From NCBI RefSeq assembly GCF_003122205.1, contig NZ_QEYE01000008.1:101976-165975 (forward strand): a stretch of 64,000 nt of DNA. Reading direction: 5' to 3'. The translations under genes and the position numbers were made by a program. Under the pieces are notes generated by a model. It was not told where the DNA came from. It ran no database searches and saw only the letters and a list, made by a program, of their open reading frames with translations. This document shows, one piece after another, positions 17,735-26,204 of this stretch. Position 1 is the stretch's first letter. Every line of letters begins with the position of its first letter. Source of the stretch: Maritimibacter sp. 55A14. Its GTDB lineage: Bacteria > Pseudomonadota > Alphaproteobacteria > Rhodobacterales > Rhodobacteraceae.

Positions 17735-19036
17735 ATGGCAACATTGCAGACGGACTTCATCGGCATCAGGTCGCCCAACCCGTTCTGGCTGGCCTCCGCG
17801 CCGCCCACGGACAAGGAATACAATGTCCGCCGCGCCTTCGAGGCCGGCTGGGGCGGGGTCGTGTGGAAGACGCTGGGGCTCGACCCGCATGTGGTCAATG
17901 TGAACGGTCCGCGCTACGGGGTGGTCTATGGCGCCGACCGGCGGGTGCTGGCGCTCAACAATATCGAGCTGATCACCGACCGGCCGCTCCAGACCAATCT
18001 CGACGAGATCAAGGCGGTCAAGCGCGACTGGCCCGACCGGGCGATGATCGTCTCGCTCATGGTGCCCTGCGAGGAGCAGTGCTGGAAGGATATCCTGGCA
18101 CAGGTCGAGGAGACCGGCGCGGACGGGATCGAGCTGAATTTCGGCTGCCCGCACGGGATGAGCGAGCGCGGCATGGGCTCGGCCGTTGGCCAGGTGCCTG
18201 AGTATATCGAAATGGTCACGCGCTGGTGCAAGGCGGCCACGCGGATGCCGGTGATCGTCAAGCTGACCCCCAACGTGACCGACATCCGACGCCCGGCGCG
18301 CGCCGCGCTGGCCGGCGGTGCGGATGCGGTCAGCCTGATCAACACGGTCAATTCCATCACTTCGGTCGATCTCGACCTGATGGCACCGGAGCCCACGATT
18401 GACGGCAAGGGCAGTCATGGCGGTCTCTGCGGTCCGGCGGTCAGGCCGATCGCGCTCAACATGGTGGCCGAGATCGCCCGCGACGCGGAAACCGCTGGGT
18501 TGCCGGTCTCGGGCATCGGCGGCGTGACCACCTGGCGCGACGCGGCGGAGTTCATCGCGCTGGGCGCGGGCAACGTGCAGGTCTGCACGGCGGCCATGAC
18601 CTACGGCTTCCGCATCGTGGAGGAACTCAAGGCCGGGCTGCTGCGCTACATGGAGGGAAAGGGCCATGACCGGATCGAGGATTTCCGCGGCCGCGCCGTG
18701 CCCAATGTGACGGACTGGCAGTATCTGAACCTCAACTACGTCACCAAGGCCCGGATCGACCAGGACGCCTGCATCAAATGCGGACGCTGCTATGCCGCCT
18801 GCGAGGACACCAGCCACCAGGCGATCGCCATGACGGAGGGCCGCGTCTTTGAGGTGATCGACGAGGAATGCGTGGCCTGCAATCTCTGCGTCAATGTCTG
18901 CCCGGTGGAGAATTGCATCACGATGGAGCGCCTGCCGGCGGGCGCGGTCGACCCGCGCACCGGGCGCAGCGTGCAGGCGGATTATGCGAACTGGACCACG
19001 CATCCCAACAACCCAGCGGCCAAGGCCGCGGAATGA
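17735..19036 (+). CDS. preA: NAD-dependent dihydropyrimidine dehydrogenase, PreA subunit
   Basis: 433-residue FMN/Fe-S subunit. A dihydroorotate-dehydrogenase-like barrel (SPNPFWLASAPPT, ELNFGCPHGMSERGMGSAVGQ, PVSGIGGVTTWRDAAEFIALGAGNVQVCTA) is followed by two C-terminal ferredoxin clusters: CIKCGRCYAACEDTSHQ and CVACNLCVNVCPVENC. It has a clear AAGGAG ribosome site and forms one unit with preT. Confidence 0.95.
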   Translation: MATLQTDFIGIRSPNPFWLASAPPTDKEYNVRRAFEAGWGGVVWKTLGLDPHVVNVNGPRYGVVYGADRRVLALNNIELITDRPLQTNLDEIKAVKRDWPDRAMIVSLMVPCEEQCWKDILAQVEETGADGIELNFGCPHGMSERGMGSAVGQVPEYIEMVTRWCKAATRMPVIVKLTPNVTDIRRPARAALAGGADAVSLINTVNSITSVDLDLMAPEPTIDGKGSHGGLCGPAVRPIALNMVAEIARDAETAGLPVSGIGGVTTWRDAAEFIALGAGNVQVCTAAMTYGFRIVEELKAGLLRYMEGKGHDRIEDFRGRAVPNVTDWQYLNLNYVTKARIDQDACIKCGRCYAACEDTSHQAIAMTEGRVFEVIDEECVACNLCVNVCPVENCITMERLPAGAVDPRTGRSVQADYANWTTHPNNPAAKAAE

Positions 19037-19072
19037 TGCGGCGGCGCGTGCCGCGCCATTGCCATTTCCCCA

Positions 19073-19091
19073 TCCCCGCCGGTGGCGGGGA
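19073..19091. terminator. Hairpin between convergent preA and rutR
   Basis: An 8-bp perfect stem TCCCCGCC/GGCGGGGA with a 3-nt loop lies in the 77-bp gap between two converging genes. There is no long T-run. It probably acts as a bidirectional terminator. Confidence 0.55.
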
Positions 19092-19113
19092 CGGATCCGG
19101 CCGCGCGGGTGGA

Positions 19114-19737
19114 TCAGTCCGGTCGCAGGAGTTTGGTGTAGAGCAGGTCGAGGAACGCCGCGGCGCCGGGAAAGGGATCGGTACCGGGTTCATCCAGGAT
19201 CATGCCGATCTGGGCGTCGAAATCCGCGTAGTGCTGGGTCGTGGCCCAGATCGAGAAAATCAGGTGATACGGGTCGATATTGGCGATCTTGCCGGCCCGC
19301 GCCCAGCCTCGGATCACCGCGGCACGGTCGTCCACCAGCGTCTTGAGATCGCCGCGCAGGACCGCCTCGATGCGCGGCGCGCCCTGCAGGATTTCATTGG
19401 CGAAGAGCCGGCTTTCGCGGGGATAATCGCGTGAAAGCTCCAGCTTGCGCTGCACATAGGCGCGGATCTCGCCGATCGGGTCACCCGCCGGATCAAGCTC
19501 CCGCAGCGGGTCGAGCCAGGTGTCGAGCAGCCCCGCGAGAAGTTCGGCATGGATGTCTTCCTTGCTGTCGAAATAATAGAGCAGGTTCGGCTTCGACAGC
19601 CCCGCGGCCTGCGCGATCTGGTCGAGCGTCGCGCCGCGGAACCCGTAGCTGGAGAAGACCTCGAGCGCCGCATCGAGGATCGCCTGGCTGTTTTTCTGCT
19701 GAATGCGTGTGCGCCGCCGTCCGTCCGGTTTGTTCAA
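19114..19737 (-). CDS. rutR: TetR-family pyrimidine utilisation regulator RutR
   Basis: 207-residue TetR protein. The HTH reads ILDAALEVFSSYGFRGATLDQIAQAAGLSKPNLLYYFDSKEDIH. The C-terminal half closely follows E. coli RutR as I recall it (KLELSRDYPRESRLFANEILQGAP; DPYHLIFSIWATTQHYADF). RutR senses uracil or thymine. Here it lies among genes of the reductive pyrimidine pathway rather than the rut pathway. A matching box lies 58 bp upstream of its start at 19795-19810, so autoregulation and control of the divergent hydrolase gene are likely. Confidence 0.9.
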   Translation of the reverse strand: MNKPDGRRRTRIQQKNSQAILDAALEVFSSYGFRGATLDQIAQAAGLSKPNLLYYFDSKEDIHAELLAGLLDTWLDPLRELDPAGDPIGEIRAYVQRKLELSRDYPRESRLFANEILQGAPRIEAVLRGDLKTLVDDRAAVIRGWARAGKIANIDPYHLIFSIWATTQHYADFDAQIGMILDEPGTDPFPGAAAFLDLLYTKLLRPD

Positions 19738-19794
19738 AAGCTCGCCTCTCGCACTTGAAACTTGACTGTCCGCTCCGGACTGATAGCGTCGATT

Positions 19795-19810
19795 TTGACC
19801 GAATGGTCAG
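19795..19810. promoter_or_regulatory. RutR box in the rutR/hydrolase divergent region
   Basis: TTGACCGAATGGTCAG differs at only two arm positions from the E. coli RutR consensus TTGACCANNTGGTCAA. It is located between the divergent rutR and the hydrolase gene at 20060. The remaining intergenic sequence to 20059 shows no other gene or clear motif. Confidence 0.8.
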
Positions 19811-20059
19811 AAGAAGTCCATGGGCCGCGGGGCGGAAGCTCAAGCTGCTGACGCCGCTGCGGGACGGGAATGCAGCGAGGGCCATGTGTGCGATACGGCG
19901 TAGCTGCGCATCGCGCGGGCGGCTCGGGCCTTGGCGGGCCCGAAGTCGGGCAGGGCACCTGGATGGCACCTGTTGCGCCGGCCCGCGCGCGCCATGACGG
20001 CGGAGCACGCCGGAAACGGCGGCGGCGAGGGACCACCGCATAACGACAGGGAGGACGAC

Positions 20060-21310
20060 ATGGCCGCACCGGGCGAGAACCTACGGATCAACGGCGACCG
20101 GCTCTGGGACAGTCTCATGGAGATGGCCAAGATCGGGCCGGGCGTGGCGGGCGGCAACAACCGCCAGACCCTGACTGACGCCGACGCCGATGGCCGCGCG
20201 CTGTTTCAGTCGTGGTGCGAGGCGGAGGGCTGCAGCATGGGGCTCGACCAACTCGGCACCATGTTCGCCCGGCGCGAGGGCACCGACCCGGACGCGTTGC
20301 CGGTCTATGTCGGCTCGCATCTCGACACGCAGCCCACGGGCGGGAAATACGATGGCGTGCTGGGGGTGCTGGGGGCGCTGGAAATCGTGCGCACGCTCAA
20401 CGATCTGGGGATCAGGACCAGGCACCCGATCGTCGTCACCAACTGGACCAACGAGGAGGGTACGCGGTTCGCCCCGGCGATGCTGGCCTCGGGCGTTTTC
20501 GCGGGCGTGCATGAGCAGGCCTGGGCCGAGGACCGGCAGGACGCGGAGGGCAAACGCTTCGGCGACGAACTCGACCGTATCGGCTGGCGCGGCGCGGAGG
20601 AGGTGGGCGCGCGCAAGATGCATGCCTTCTTCGAGTTGCATATCGAACAGGGCCCGATCCTGGAGGCCGAAGGCAAGGATATCGGCGTCGTCACCCACGG
20701 TCAGGGCCTCAGCTGGACGCAGGTCACGATCACCGGCAAGGAGGCGCATACCGGATCGACGCCCATGCCGCTGCGCCGGAATGCCGGGCTCGGCATGGCG
20801 CGGGTGCTGGAGAAGGTCGAGGAGATCGCGCTCTCCCACGCGCCCGATGCGGTGGGCGCGGCGGGCCATATCGACATCTACCCCAACTCGCGCAACGTGA
20901 TCCCCGGCAAGGCGGTCTTCACCGTCGATTTCCGTTCCCCCGATCTGAGCGTGATCGAGGACATGGAGAAACGCCTGCGCGACGAGGGCGGCAAGATCGC
21001 CGAGGAGATGGGCCTCGGGATCGAGTTCGAGAAGGTCGGCGGCTTCGACCCGGTGGAGTTCGACGAAACCTGCGTGACCGCCGTGCGCAACGCCGCCGAA
21101 CGCCTGGGCTATTCCCACCGCGACCTGATCTCGGGCGCCGGGCATGACGCCTGCTGGATCAACCGCGTGGCGCCCACGGCGATGGTGATGTGCCCCTGCG
21201 TCGACGGGCTGTCGCACAACGAGGCCGAGGAGATTTCCAGGGAATGGGCCACGGCGGGGGCGGATGTGCTGATGCACGCGGTGGTGGAGACGGCGGGGAT
21301 CGTGGAGTGA
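20060..21310 (+). CDS. Zn-dependent N-carbamoyl-amino-acid hydrolase (probable beta-ureidopropionase, PydC-like)
   Basis: 416-residue M20-type amidohydrolase of the hydantoinase/carbamoylase family. Metal-binding motifs are GSHLDTQPTGGKYDGVLG (His87, Asp98), NWTNEEGTRFAPAM (Glu132/133), ELHIEQGP and GAGHDACW. In the reductive pyrimidine pathway this step hydrolyses N-carbamoyl-beta-alanine to beta-alanine, CO2 and ammonia. ATG 20060 follows AGGGAGG. The next genes encode a small membrane protein and the dihydropyrimidinase. Allantoate amidohydrolase is the main alternative, less likely beside preTA and hydA. Confidence 0.87.
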   Translation: MAAPGENLRINGDRLWDSLMEMAKIGPGVAGGNNRQTLTDADADGRALFQSWCEAEGCSMGLDQLGTMFARREGTDPDALPVYVGSHLDTQPTGGKYDGVLGVLGALEIVRTLNDLGIRTRHPIVVTNWTNEEGTRFAPAMLASGVFAGVHEQAWAEDRQDAEGKRFGDELDRIGWRGAEEVGARKMHAFFELHIEQGPILEAEGKDIGVVTHGQGLSWTQVTITGKEAHTGSTPMPLRRNAGLGMARVLEKVEEIALSHAPDAVGAAGHIDIYPNSRNVIPGKAVFTVDFRSPDLSVIEDMEKRLRDEGGKIAEEMGLGIEFEKVGGFDPVEFDETCVTAVRNAAERLGYSHRDLISGAGHDACWINRVAPTAMVMCPCVDGLSHNEAEEISREWATAGADVLMHAVVETAGIVE

Positions 21311-21442
21311 AACCGTATCGCAAGCCCTACTTCTCTTTTGGTTTAGGCGGAGGTGAAGGCTGCGACGGCTTCGGTCTGGGCGGTTCTCCGCGAGTATTCC
21401 CTTTGTCAATTGGTTCGGGCGGCTTTACCATTTGGGTGCTCC

Positions 21443-21976
21443 ATGAGACAAAGTGACGAACAAACGACACTGAGTAGCGAAAAGCTACTAATGGAAGCAT
21501 ACCGCTTAGCCGAACAGAATGTACAGTCACAGGTTGATCTGGCACTTGCAGCAGATCAGCGCGCGGCAAGTTTCTGTGGGTTATGCATTGCTGCCATTGC
21601 CGCATTGGTCGGTTTGACGGACAATCAAAACACTGAATGGCATACCGGCATCGCGGCAGCAATGTTGTCAATTTCCGCCTTTCTTTCTGCCTTTGCGTTG
21701 CGGCCTGTGAAGTTTCATATTCGCGGACTTCCATTCGAAAACTTCAAAGAGGATATTGAGAATAAAAGGGAATTTTCTGAAGTTATAGAAGATCTTGGTC
21801 AAATCTATGACAATTTGATCTCGGAAAACCGAAAGAGGATCAAGCGTAACGCTCGATGTTTCAGGTGCGCGATTTACTGTGCGATTTTAGGACTGCTATT
21901 CATGGTTGTTCCTTTCAGCATTCAACCTTTTGTCCCGAATGACAATCCGTCAACTTCAACCGGAGGCACCCAATGA
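21443..21976 (+). CDS. Unrecognised three-segment membrane protein inside the pyrimidine operon
   Basis: 177-residue protein (MRQSDEQTTLSSEKLL...) whose codon use is clearly AT-richer than its neighbours. A hydrophilic N-terminal helix (about 40 residues) precedes two close hydrophobic segments (CGLCIAAIAALVGL; GIAAAMLSISAFLSAFAL). A charged, possibly coiled region and a third hydrophobic segment near the C-terminus (CAILGLLFMVVPFSI) follow. Its stop overlaps the hydA start (ATGA at 21973). The topology recalls small two-helix-plus-one sensor or effector membrane proteins, but I recognise no family. The composition suggests transfer into the operon. An in-frame start at 21353 is possible but has no support. 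Confidence 0.65.
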   Translation: MRQSDEQTTLSSEKLLMEAYRLAEQNVQSQVDLALAADQRAASFCGLCIAAIAALVGLTDNQNTEWHTGIAAAMLSISAFLSAFALRPVKFHIRGLPFENFKEDIENKREFSEVIEDLGQIYDNLISENRKRIKRNARCFRCAIYCAILGLLFMVVPFSIQPFVPNDNPSTSTGGTQ

Positions 21977-23436
21977 CCACCAAAGTCATCAAGAACGGCA
22001 CTGTCTGCACCGCCGACCGCACCTGGAAGGCCGATGTCCTGATCGAGGGTGAGACGATCAAGCAGATCGGTGCGGACCTGAAGGGCGACGCGTATATCGA
22101 CGCCACGGATGCCTATGTGATCCCCGGCGGCATCGACCCGCACACCCATCTGGAAATGCCCTTCATGGGCACCACGGCGGCCGAGACCTTCGAGACCGGC
22201 ACCTGGGCGGCAGCCTGCGGCGGCACCACGATGCTGGTGGATTTCTGCCTGCCGGGCGCGGACGGGTCGATCAGGAACGCGATCAACGAATGGCACCGCA
22301 AGTCGGCGCCGCAGATCTGCTCGGATATCGGCTATCACATGGCCATCACCGGCTGGAACGAGACCATATTCAGCGAGATGAAGGACGCCGTCGAGATGGG
22401 CGTCAACTCCTTCAAGCATTTCATGGCCTACAAGGGCGCGCTGATGATCGAGGATGACGAGATGTTCGCCTCCTTCAAGCGCTGCAAGGAGTTGGGCGCG
22501 CTGCCGATGGTCCATGCCGAGAACGGCGATCTGGTGGCCGATATGCAGCAGCAGATGCTGGAACAGGGGATTACGGGGCCGGAGGGGCATGCCTATTCCC
22601 GCCCGCCCGAGTTCGAGGGTGAGGCCGCCAACCGCGCCATCACCATTGCCGATGCGGCAGGCGTGCCGCTCTATATCGTGCATGTCTCCTGCGAGCAGGC
22701 GCATGAGGCGATCCGGCGCGCGCGTCAGAAGGGCATGCGCGTCTATGGCGAACCGCTGGTGCAGTTCCTGACCCTCGACGAGAGCGAGTATTTCAACAAG
22801 GATTGGGACCATGCCGCGCGGCGCGTGATGTCGCCGCCCTTCCGCAACAAGGAGCACCAGGACAGTCTCTGGGCCGGGCTGCAGGCCGGCTCTCTGCAGG
22901 TGGTGGCGACCGACCATGCCGCCTTCTCGACCGAACAGAAGCGGATGGGGCTGGGAGATTTCACCAAGATCCCCAACGGCTCCAACGGGCTGGAGGAACG
23001 GCTGGCGGTGCTCTGGACGCGGGGCGTGGAAACCGGGCGGCTTACGCCCAACGAGTTCGTCGCGGCGACCTCGACCAATGTTGCGAAAATCCTCAACATC
23101 TACCCCAAAAAGGGCGCCATCGTCGAAGGGGCGGATGCGGATATCACCGTCTGGGATCCGAAGATTTCCAAGACGATCAGCCAGGCCAACCATCATTCGA
23201 TCCTCGACTATAACGTGTTCGAGGGCTTCGAGGTCTCCGCGCAGGCGCGCTACACCATTTCGCGCGGCGAGGTGATCTGGGCCTGGGGCCAGAACTCGCA
23301 ACCCCAGCCCGGCCGCGGCCGCTTCGTGCCGCGTCCGGCCTTCCCCTCGGCGCATCAGGCGCTCAGCAAGTGGAAGGCGCTGACTGCGCCCAAGCAGATC
23401 CACCGCGATCCGATGAACATTCCGGCGGGGATTTAG
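21973..23436 (+). CDS. hydA: Dihydropyrimidinase / D-hydantoinase
   Basis: 487-residue cyclic amidohydrolase that opens dihydrouracil or dihydrothymine to the N-carbamoyl amino acid. The binuclear metal ligands are all in place: His57 and His59 (DPHTHLEMPF), Lys148 in SFKHFMAYKG (probable carboxylated lysine), His181 (MVHAENGD), His237 (YIVHVSCEQ) and Asp314 (ATDHAAF). GGAGG lies seven bases before the ATG. It overlaps the preceding gene and is followed 15 bp later by an ABC transporter ATPase. Confidence 0.94.
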   Translation: MTTKVIKNGTVCTADRTWKADVLIEGETIKQIGADLKGDAYIDATDAYVIPGGIDPHTHLEMPFMGTTAAETFETGTWAAACGGTTMLVDFCLPGADGSIRNAINEWHRKSAPQICSDIGYHMAITGWNETIFSEMKDAVEMGVNSFKHFMAYKGALMIEDDEMFASFKRCKELGALPMVHAENGDLVADMQQQMLEQGITGPEGHAYSRPPEFEGEAANRAITIADAAGVPLYIVHVSCEQAHEAIRRARQKGMRVYGEPLVQFLTLDESEYFNKDWDHAARRVMSPPFRNKEHQDSLWAGLQAGSLQVVATDHAAFSTEQKRMGLGDFTKIPNGSNGLEERLAVLWTRGVETGRLTPNEFVAATSTNVAKILNIYPKKGAIVEGADADITVWDPKISKTISQANHHSILDYNVFEGFEVSAQARYTISRGEVIWAWGQNSQPQPGRGRFVPRPAFPSAHQALSKWKALTAPKQIHRDPMNIPAGI

Positions 23437-23451
23437 GGAAAAGGCCAGCCA

Positions 23452-24237
23452 GTGAGCGAGCAACCTGTTGTAAGGGCTGAAACTCTCAGCCTCACCTTCC
23501 AGACCAACGACGGCCCGGTTCACGCCCTCAAGGACGTGAGCCTCGACGTGCAAAAGGGCGATTTCGTAAGCTTCATCGGCCCCTCGGGCTGCGGCAAGAC
23601 GACCTTCCTGCGCTGCATGGCCGATCTGGAGCATCCCACCGGCGGGACGATCTCCGTCAATGGCGTGAGCCCCGGAGCCGCGCGGAGCGCGCGTGCCTAT
23701 GGCTATGTGTTCCAGGCGGCGGGGCTTTATCCCTGGCGCACGATCGGCGGAAATATCCGCCTGCCGCTGGAGATCATGGGCTACTCCAGACCCGATCAGG
23801 ACGCACGGGTGAGCCGGGTGTTGGAACTGGTCGATCTGACCGGATTCGAGAAAAAATTCCCCTGGCAGCTTTCGGGCGGAATGCAGCAGCGCGCCTCCAT
23901 CGCGCGCGCGCTGGCTTTTGACGCCGATATCCTGCTGATGGACGAGCCATTCGGGGCGCTGGACGAGATCGTGCGCGACCATCTGAATGAGCAGTTGCTG
24001 AGCCTCTGGGACCGGACCGACAAGACGATCTGTTTTGTCACCCACTCGATTCCCGAGGCGGTTTATCTGAGCACCCGCATTGTCGTCATGTCGCCGCGTC
24101 CCGGCCGGATCACCGACGTGATCGAAAGCCCGCTGCCCCGCGAACGCCCACTCGACATCCGCGACACGGCCGAATTTCTGGAGGTCGCCCACCGGGTGCG
24201 CGAGGGGTTGCGGGCAGGGCACGCCTATGAGGGGTGA
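23452..24237 (+). CDS. ABC transporter ATP-binding protein (nitrate/taurine/ThiZ type)
   Basis: 261-residue ATPase starting at GTG 23452. It shows Walker A GPSGCGKTT, signature LSGGMQQRASIARAL, Walker B DILLMDEPFGALDE and an H-loop in CFVTHSIPEAVYL. It is of the subclass serving NMT1/SsuA-type importers. Located between hydA and two permease genes, it probably energises uptake of a pyrimidine, hydantoin or related precursor. Confidence 0.9.
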   Translation: MSEQPVVRAETLSLTFQTNDGPVHALKDVSLDVQKGDFVSFIGPSGCGKTTFLRCMADLEHPTGGTISVNGVSPGAARSARAYGYVFQAAGLYPWRTIGGNIRLPLEIMGYSRPDQDARVSRVLELVDLTGFEKKFPWQLSGGMQQRASIARALAFDADILLMDEPFGALDEIVRDHLNEQLLSLWDRTDKTICFVTHSIPEAVYLSTRIVVMSPRPGRITDVIESPLPRERPLDIRDTAEFLEVAHRVREGLRAGHAYEG

Positions 24238-24362
24238 CGCGGCCTTCCGCGCCCGGCCCGGCGCAGCCCCCCGCCATGCGCAGACTGGGGGCCTTCACCT
24301 TTCACGGCCATCGGCTCTCCAGCCTGTACCGCCCGGACAACGTGCCACGCAAATGGTTTCGC

Positions 24363-24448
24363 CTTTCCTAAAATACTCAAGGCGCGCCGCGTGGGGCGGG
24401 CGTTCCGGTGAAGAGTTTCGTGCCTCCGGCGGGAGTATTTCGGGAAAG
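24363..24448. repeat. REP-like imperfect inverted repeat between ATPase and permease genes
   Basis: CTTTCC-TA-AAATACTC (24363-24378) is mirrored by GAGTATTT-CG-GGAAAG (24433-24448), leaving a GC-rich 54-base centre. This is the style of intergenic REP/BIME elements seen in Rhodobacteraceae (from memory). It occupies most of the 234-bp gap before the first permease gene and may form a stable RNA structure inside the operon. Confidence 0.5.
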
Positions 24449-24471
24449 ATGAAGACCTGGGAGCAGCGCGG

Positions 24472-25335
24472 ATGAGGTCGCTTCTGCCGATCCTGAGCGT
24501 GGTCGCCGCGATTGTCGCGATCTGGTATGCGGGTGCGGTCTGGATGAACAGCCAGTGGACGCTGGACCAGGCCGCGCGCGCGGGACAGAGCCTGAGCCTG
24601 CGCGAGGTCGTGGCAGATACGATGGTGCAGGAGCGCCCGAAACTGCCCGCGCCGCATCAGGTGGCCGCGGAGCTTTGGCAGACCACGGTGGAGAAGACGG
24701 TCACTTCCAAGCGCAGCCTGGTCTATCACGGCTGGATCACGCTCTCGGCCACGCTTTTGGGTTTTGCCATCGGCACCGGGCTGGGGATCGTGCTGGCCAT
24801 CGGCATCGTGCTCAACCGGGCGATGGATATGAGCGTCATGCCCTGGGCGATCGCCTCGCAGACCGTGCCGATCCTGGCCATCGCGCCGATGATCATCGTG
24901 GTGCTGAACTCCGTCGGTGTCACCGGGCTTTTGCCCAAGGCGGTGATCTCGGCCTATCTGTCGTTCTTTCCGGTGGTCGTGGGCATGGTGTCGGGGCTGC
25001 GCAGCCCCGATGCGATGCAGATGGACCTGATGCGAACCTGGAACGCGAGCCGCGCGCAGGTTTTCTGGCGCCTGCGCCTGCCCGCCTCGCTGCCCTATCT
25101 CTTCACCTCGCTGAAAGTTGGCGTCGCGGCGAGCCTGGTGGGCGCCATCGTGGGCGAGTTGCCGACAGGCGCCGTGGCCGGGCTGGGCGCGCGTCTGCTG
25201 GCGGGCAGCTATTATGGGCAGACCGTGCAGATTTGGTCGGCGCTGATCGGCGCGGCGATCCTGGCGGCGCTGATGGTGGGCGCGATCGGGCTGGTACAGC
25301 GGACGACGCTGCGGCGCTTGGGGATGGACCGATGA
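24472..25335 (+). CDS. ABC transporter permease
   Basis: 287-residue inner-membrane permease with a binding-protein-dependent transport fold. It has an N-terminal membrane anchor, five further hydrophobic segments and the EAA-like cytoplasmic loop DLMRTWNASRAQVFWRLRLPASLPYLFTSLKVG. The periplasmic part between the first two segments is unusually long. The stop overlaps the start of the second permease gene (ATGA), so the two probably form a heterodimer. Confidence 0.9.
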   Translation: MRSLLPILSVVAAIVAIWYAGAVWMNSQWTLDQAARAGQSLSLREVVADTMVQERPKLPAPHQVAAELWQTTVEKTVTSKRSLVYHGWITLSATLLGFAIGTGLGIVLAIGIVLNRAMDMSVMPWAIASQTVPILAIAPMIIVVLNSVGVTGLLPKAVISAYLSFFPVVVGMVSGLRSPDAMQMDLMRTWNASRAQVFWRLRLPASLPYLFTSLKVGVAASLVGAIVGELPTGAVAGLGARLLAGSYYGQTVQIWSALIGAAILAALMVGAIGLVQRTTLRRLGMDR

Positions 25336-26171
25336 TCTGGCTTCTCTTCGCGGCGCTCTTCTGGGCTGGGGCGCTGGCCCTGAACGTGCGGCTGTCGCGC
25401 GGCGCAGCGGGTCGCGGCGTACGCCTGCTGGTGCCGGCGATCTTCGGGCTCACGATCGTCGTCGTCTGGGAGGCGGTGGTGCGCGGTCTGGCGGTGCCCG
25501 GCGTGATCCTGCCCGCGCCGACGGCCATCGCGGTGCGTTTCGCGGCCAGCCTGCCGGTTCTCTGGGACGATTTCGTGCAGACATTCGTCAAGGGTGCGCT
25601 GTCGGGCTATGCGATCGGCTGCGGGGCGGCGGTGGCGGTCGCGATCATGATCGACCGCTCGCCCTTCCTGCGGCGCGGGCTCCTGCCGGTCGGCAATTTC
25701 GTGGCCGCCCTGCCGATCATCGGCACCGCGCCGATCCTCGTGATGTGGTTCGGGTTCGACTGGCAGTCCAAGGCCGCGGTTGTCGTGGCGATGGTGTTCT
25801 TTCCGATGCTGGTCAACACCGTGCAGGGGCTGGCGGCGGCCGGCGCGATGCAGCGCGACCTGATGCGCACCTATTCCGCATCCTACTGGCAGACGCTCCT
25901 GAAGCTGCGCCTGCCCGCGGCGATGCCCTTCATCTTCAACGGCCTGAAGATCGCGACCACGCTGGCGCTGATCGGGGCCATCGTGGCGGAGTTTTTCGGA
26001 TCGCCCACGCGCGGCATGGGGTTCCGCATCTCGACCGAGGTCGGGCGGCTGGCGCTCGACATGGTCTGGGCCGAAATCGTGGTGGCGGCGCTCGCCGGTT
26101 CGGCCTTCTACGGCGCGGTCGCGCTGCTGGAAAAGGGGGTGACCTTCTGGCACCCTTCGCAACGCCGCTGA
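25332..26171 (+). CDS. ABC transporter permease
   Basis: 279-residue second permease. The EAA loop is DLMRTYSASYWQTLLKLRLPAAMPFIFNGLKIATTLALIGAIVAEF. It has about six hydrophobic segments and belongs to the ThiX/SsuC class. The start ATG 25332 overlaps the preceding stop. It is followed by the binding-protein gene 33 bp later. Confidence 0.9.
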   Translation: MIWLLFAALFWAGALALNVRLSRGAAGRGVRLLVPAIFGLTIVVVWEAVVRGLAVPGVILPAPTAIAVRFAASLPVLWDDFVQTFVKGALSGYAIGCGAAVAVAIMIDRSPFLRRGLLPVGNFVAALPIIGTAPILVMWFGFDWQSKAAVVVAMVFFPMLVNTVQGLAAAGAMQRDLMRTYSASYWQTLLKLRLPAAMPFIFNGLKIATTLALIGAIVAEFFGSPTRGMGFRISTEVGRLALDMVWAEIVVAALAGSAFYGAVALLEKGVTFWHPSQRR

Positions 26172-26204
26172 CAACATGGTCAAAACAACTGGGGAGACTG
26201 AGAC

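Noticed and set aside
21327..21734. Minus-strand frame ending in a proline-rich tail (PPRPKPSQPSPPPKPKEK)
   Set aside because: The tail looks protein-like, but the rest has no recognisable features and lies opposite the membrane protein with better coding signs. Kept only as a remote possibility.
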